Shown: in pieces, positions 59,767 to 64,000 of the stretch
Position numbering within the stretch: position 1 is the stretch's first letter
How the letters are laid out: each line of letters starts with the position of its first letter
From: Blastomussa wellsi
Lineage: Eukaryota > Cnidaria > Anthozoa > Scleractinia > Plerogyridae
Direction: 5' to 3'
DNA length: 64,000 bases
Assembly: GCA_947652115.1 (NCBI GenBank)
Contig: OX393565.1
Span: forward strand, 24,607,621 to 24,671,620
Position numbers and translations under genes: made by a program
Notes under the pieces: generated by a model
Seen by the model: only the letters and a program-made list of their open reading frames with translations
Databases searched by the model: none
What the model was told of the DNA's origin: nothing

Positions 59767-59833
<67 letters not shown>

Positions 59834-62720
59834 TATTATTATTCCCCCAAGCTTTGGGATTATATAGGAATTGGCCTATTAGGTTACGAAGCTGCCAATA
59901 TTTTGTAACATTTTATCCGTACTGTATTGTTTATAACGTCGGTTTCTTACCTTGATAGAAAAGTGATGCGAGCTCCCGTCCCCTCTAAATTCCATGTAGC
60001 TTCTGTATATATCAGTAGATAAAAGCTCGCACAAACGTTTTCCGTCAGCTCCACTGTTAACGACCAAATTTACAGAGAGGCACGATGGGATTTGAAGACA
60101 TTGGAAAGTGCAATCAAAGGTGTCGAGGACGGTGATCGTTTCTATTTTAGGCACATTCAGGTAATGTAGTTCGTGTTTTGAAAAAACACGAGTCACGCGT
60201 ACAACAGCTGGGGAAAGGGTTGGAAAAGAGAGTAAGTTAGATTTTTCATGTGATGAAACTGAAATAAAAAAAATACGGTAGATCTAGGAAAGAAAATATG
60301 TGGTAATTATTCTGGTAATCGCATTTAATATCACATGGTATAGTATGGTATAGTATATTTTACAACGGCTTTTTTTTTCATTTGATTGACAGAAAAAAAT
60401 ATTTGATAGGTGGGTGGATGGATGGATGGATGGATGGAAAGGTGTATGGATGGATGAATGGATGGACGGATGGATGGAAAGGTGGATGGATGGATGGAAA
60501 GGTGGATGGATGGATGGATGGAAAGGTGGATGGATGGAAGGATGGGTGGATGGATGGATGGATGGATGGATGGGTGGGTGGATGGATGGATGGAAAGGTG
60601 GATGGATGGAAGGATGGGTGGATGGATGGATGGATGGGTGGGTGGGTGGATGGATGGATGGATGGAAAGGTGGATGGATGGAAGGATGGGTGGATAGATG
60701 GATGGATGGATGGATGGATGGGTGGGTGGATGGATGGATGGATGGAAAGGTGGATGGATGGAAGGATGGGTGGATGGATGGATGGAAAGGTGGATGGATG
60801 GATGGATGGATGGAAAGGCGGATGGATGGAAAGGTTAATGGATGGATGGATGGCAAGGTGGATGGATGGATGGATGGATGGATGGAAAGGTTAATGGATG
60901 GAAGGATGGAAATGACCGACCGACCGACCGACCGACCGACTGACCGACCGACCGACCGACTGACTGACTGAGTGACTGACTAGTTGGTTGGCTGGCTGCT
61001 GGTTTGTTGGTTCGTTGATTAGTTTATTGATTGTTTTTTCGCTTTAAAAATTATCTGCTTGCGAAAGACATAACAAGCGACCTATAATGCTAGAGCTAGG
61101 CTTATAGCACAATGAATTTCTTGTGATGTTTAGCTTACAAGAGATACTAAATATAGCAACCACTGGGCTTGCACCTTGGACAAAAATAATGAGATCACAA
61201 ATGTGTGAAATCTTTATAACAAACGCGGCTTTAAATATTTTATTCCGTACAATTAATTTTCAAGAAGAAATGCGTAATTTAAATTAATCTTCTCTCCGCG
61301 TGAACCAAAAGCAAAGATCCAGATTATAATAGCTCTATACAGTTTTAAAAATAACTTAACAAAGGATGTGTTGTTAAGTTTGGCATTCTACTGTTGGAAA
61401 CCTATCTTTCACAAATGCATGACGATGCCATGAATATAGATAATATAGATAGGATTCTGCGCGCGCTCTGATTGGTCAAAAACCCATGTTTTATCAGAGT
61501 ATAAAAAATTTAAAACACTCGAGAAATCGAGAAATGTAGAAAGCACACGCCTGTGGCTCGTGTTTTGTACATTTCCCTCGTGTTCTCAAATGCCCGTCGT
61601 GTTTTATGACAGTGTAATACATGGCTTAGGCTTCTTTATTTGTTAAATAAAACGGTAACCTGTATAATACAAGTGGAATAAAATGGACTTCACATTTCAA
61701 TTGATAAAATCATGTTCTTGGTTGAAATAAAAACACCAGTAAATTCATTCCAGGTGGTCTATCCGTTATGCTTGGTTTTGAAATGTTGATCTAAATTTAG
61801 CTACACTTAGCATAATATGTAATATCCACGAATATTCTTTTACCTCTACTCTAGAGAAACATTTACCTAAACTTGACTGCACAAGAAGGATGTTTGCAAT
61901 ATGCATTGAAATGATATACTAGTAAGTGTCTTCGACAGAAATGAAATAAGTATAAACGCTTTCTTAAATACTTTGCAAAATTTGAATGTAGAAGTTTATG
62001 CAAGGATCTCATTATCGCTAAGTCATTTCCATTAAAAAAGATTCTGAATCCTTAGCAAGATTAGCACATACATTCGCTTCTGTTTCTGTTATTTAGTTAA
62101 TAAATCGCTTTAATATCGCAAGGACTAAAATATTTTTAACCCGCATAAAGTATTGTTCTAAAATGGTGTACTTTCCGAGATATAATCTTTCTCAGGGGAA
62201 GCAGTACTGTTACTTTAAAATTTGGTTCTTCGTGATTATCAAAAAATCCGTTTTTTTTATAAGTGTAGTGGAGAAAATCGTCAAGAACGTTTTTCTTTCT
62301 TCAAAGGTGTGCTTTGTTACACATCAAGAAGTGTGAGAAAACACATCTTTCTACAGAACACACCTGAAAGTGTGTCAAATTTAGGACAAGCGTGAAACAC
62401 AACTTAAGGTGTGTTTTGGGAACACACCAAGGTGTGTTTAGATACCTCACCAAAGTGTGTTAGGGTAACACATTAAAAGGTGTGTTGTTTAGAGGACAAG
62501 AAAAGGTGTGTTGCAGTAACACACCTTATTTAAGAGTCCATCCAGGACTTGAAATGAACGTAGTGCGATCGGCCCTTGCAGTTAGCTCACTCTACGAATT
62601 TACCATGCATAAACAAACTCTTTAAAACTGGATCGGTAGCTTACCTTTCGCACAGGTTGCATCAGGTGTTATAGAAAAGAGGACGTCCAAAAGCATCAAG
62701 ACACATAAACGAAATGACAT
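56320..62720 (-). CDS. Secreted PAN-EGF-fibrinogen-like protein, SOMP5-like paralogue B (complete, 376 aa)
   Basis: Six exons: 62720-62645, 60207-59951, 59261-59147, 58338-58302, 57679-57553, 56838-56320; TAG at 56322-56320. Internal exon lengths (257, 115, 37, 127) are identical to those of paralogue A, so the two arose by tandem duplication. Signal peptide [17 protein letters not shown] (residues 1-17). PAN/apple domain about 26-111 ([26 protein letters not shown]). EGF module about 112-149 ([26 protein letters not shown]). Linker [11 protein letters not shown]. Fibrinogen-like domain about 162-376 ([73 protein letters not shown]). Secreted. A role in skeletal matrix or extracellular binding is inferred from family resemblance only. 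The introns carry CTGA, ATT and GGAT arrays. Confidence 0.88.
56887..57245. repeat. (CTGA)n microsatellite in the last intron of paralogue B
   Basis: CTGACTGACTGA is regularly interrupted by CTCAGACTGA and CGGACTGA variants, starting about 50 bp after the fibrinogen exon boundary. Confidence 0.93.
58490..58566 (+). repeat. Dispersed repeat, copy 2 (GTCAGCCACACCTTTGTTAT)
   Basis: Near-identical to 35285-35375. In intron 3 of paralogue B (58339-59146). Confidence 0.75.
59518..59845. repeat. (ATT)n arrays around a 70-bp perfect inverted repeat
   Basis: The arms 59571-59640 and 59698-59767 (ATCAACCTTTATTGAGAAAT on one strand) appear identical over 70 bp. ATT/TTA triplet arrays lie between and on both sides of them. 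In intron 2 of paralogue B (59262-59950). Confidence 0.9.
60411..60976. repeat. (GGAT)n array followed by (GACC)n in intron 1 of paralogue B
   Basis: GGATGGATGG with GGAAAGGTGG and GGGTGGGTGG interruptions covers 60411-60910, then CGACCGACCGAC to 60976. The open frames of 170-190 codons on both strands ([16 protein letters not shown]) are artefacts of the tetranucleotide repeat. Confidence 0.95.
62304..62530. repeat. Cluster of AGGTGTGTT / AACACACCT motifs
   Basis: At least six AGGTGTG(T/C) or AAGTGTGT motifs occur in 230 bp, some as facing pairs (AAGGTGTGTTTTGGGAACAC then ACC; AAGGTGTGTTGCAGTAACAC then ACCTT). It lies in intron 1 of paralogue B, 110 bp inside the first donor. It could be a degenerate repeat or a transcription-factor site cluster. 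Confidence 0.6.
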
Positions 62721-64000
62721 GGTCGCCTAGATCATCTGACTTCGCGACTTGGTCTGTATTGACACATACTTTCACATGCAGTCAACGCTTTGACTGAAAG
62801 TTTCTGGATTCATTCTTATTTATTTTAGACTATTTGTATCGCGATTTAAACCAGTCAAAGCTCGTCAGATTCGCTTGTCTTCAACATAAAGCCAGGTTGC
62901 GTGCATTTAGCTTGGTTTTGGCATGAGGTTGGCAAGTGGGAACCAAATTGCACTTGAATTATTCATTAACAGTGGTTATTGATTTTTCACCGTAGTCATC
63001 ACGCTTTTAACACGGCAACAATTAACTTGCAAATCTAAAGGTTCTGAGAAGAATGACGTACATCATTACCTGTATCATCATTATATTTAGTGATGTAGTC
63101 GACACGATTGACAACAAATAAGGCTAAGGTATTTTGAAGAAGAACTTTATTGTTTCCAGGACAGTGTTTGAAGCGCGTGAGGTATTAACGTAGCATGTAA
63201 GTCATTGGACAAACCGCGAGACTCAGGCAACATACTAGCGTCTTCTGATGAAGTTTGCGTTTCAAGAATGTGTTTTAGGGACTGGCTTTAGCGCTTGAAG
63301 AAACATTAAAATTATGCTCTGGTTCCATTCTGGTTATTTTCTTAGAAGCCAAGAGTGCTTTGCTGGAAAGAAAAGTTGTGTTTATGTCCTGTTTAGTCTC
63401 CGAAAATTTATTTGCTGTAATTATTACGAGGTCTAGTTTAAAGGTTACCTTAAAAAATTCATAGAATACCCCCCTCGGGGGGTTCGGAGAAACTGATCAC
63501 GACAATGTGGCGACAAGTCAAAGAAATTGTTATACGAAGTACCTTAAATCGTGTGATACTGTGTCAAAAGAGGATTTATGCATTCTTCTCCAAGGTTTCA
63601 ATTTCACTTTGGTTAATCTTGTGACCCCTGTATAAACGCCGCAGAAATTTGCACACAACGCTATTATTGAATGCCACAGCATGTCCACTGGCTAGAGTGT
63701 TGTTGGGGCGGATCTAGGGGGGGGTGCTGGGGATACGCGCACCCCCACCCCACCCCGGCCACCTCCCTCCCCCAATCCTCAACCTTCGGCTCTCTAATAT
63801 AACTGTCTAGTATTCTGGAAAAAAAATTAAATTTGCTTTATTTGTTGCTACCTTAATGATGCACCCCTCCTAAGAAGAATTCTTGATCCGCCACTGTGTT
63901 AAATGTCATCGACAAAGAATGCTTCTGTCAGAACTCGATAACGGAAGAAAATGACTGGATAAAAAGTCTCATTCATTATTGGTGCTGTTTACTAAGAGTA
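62721..64000. other. Upstream region of paralogue B, no gene recognised
   Basis: It contains the conserved AAGTGGGAACCAAATT block (62926-62974). Near the end is a repeat with GGGGCGGATCTAGGG (63706) and TTGATCCGCCACTG (63882) inverted ends around a C-rich tract, probably a small MITE. Otherwise undistinguished. Confidence 0.5.

Noticed and set aside
60284..60971. ORFs of 170-190 codons (WMDG and HPSI repeats)
   Set aside because: Artefacts of the GGAT tetranucleotide array in intron 1 of paralogue B.

Overview
The window is eukaryotic nuclear DNA: AT-rich, with small exons, GT-AG introns, tRNA-type SINEs, many terminal-inverted-repeat elements and long satellite arrays. It most likely comes from an anthozoan cnidarian, probably a stony coral. 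This is inferred from three genes resembling 'uncharacterized skeletal organic matrix protein 5' of Acropora, next to conserved animal genes (CATSPER1-like, COX16, MRPS5). No bacterial, phage or CRISPR signal was seen. All gene models were built by hand from splice sites and reading-frame phase; no database search was possible.

Layout. (1) 588-5639, minus: seven phase-compatible exons of a CatSper1-like sperm calcium channel (S1 to just after S6). Its N- and C-terminal exons were not resolved. One intron holds a 1.1-kb AGC/AGT microsatellite. (2) 7755-10803, minus: complete COX16 (4 exons, 92 aa). (3) 10849-20745, plus: complete MRPS5, mitochondrial ribosomal protein uS5m (11 exons, 372 aa). 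COX16 and MRPS5 diverge from a 45-bp gap between start codons, so two mitochondrial genes share one promoter region. (4) 21003-26900: mostly decayed repeats. (5) 27064-33620, plus: short secreted fibrinogen-like protein (4 exons, 279 aa) behind a TATA box; its last intron carries a Penelope-like retroelement fragment. (6) 35891-41916: about 5.8 kb of a 35-bp satellite enclosed by roughly 120-bp inverted repeats. (7) 45794-55926 and 56320-62720, minus: two complete tandem paralogues (379 and 376 aa; signal peptide, PAN/apple, EGF, fibrinogen-like domain) with matching exon structure. (8) 62721-64000: upstream sequence with no gene recognised.

How genes relate. COX16 (cytochrome c oxidase assembly) and MRPS5 (translation of mitochondrially encoded subunits) are plausibly co-expressed through the shared promoter. 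The three fibrinogen-like genes form a local family of secreted proteins, with a skeletal-matrix or lectin-like role inferred only from similarity. Introns and spacers are rich in MITEs and foldback elements, several present twice in the window (19139/53881, 24311/51479, 22219/25213, 35285/58490).

The strongest unexplained structure is the 35-bp satellite. Almost every unit carries the 14-bp palindrome ATAACCATGGTTAT, and the array lies inside inverted arms with two reversed units at its right edge. That suggests a foldback transposon whose interior expanded into a satellite.
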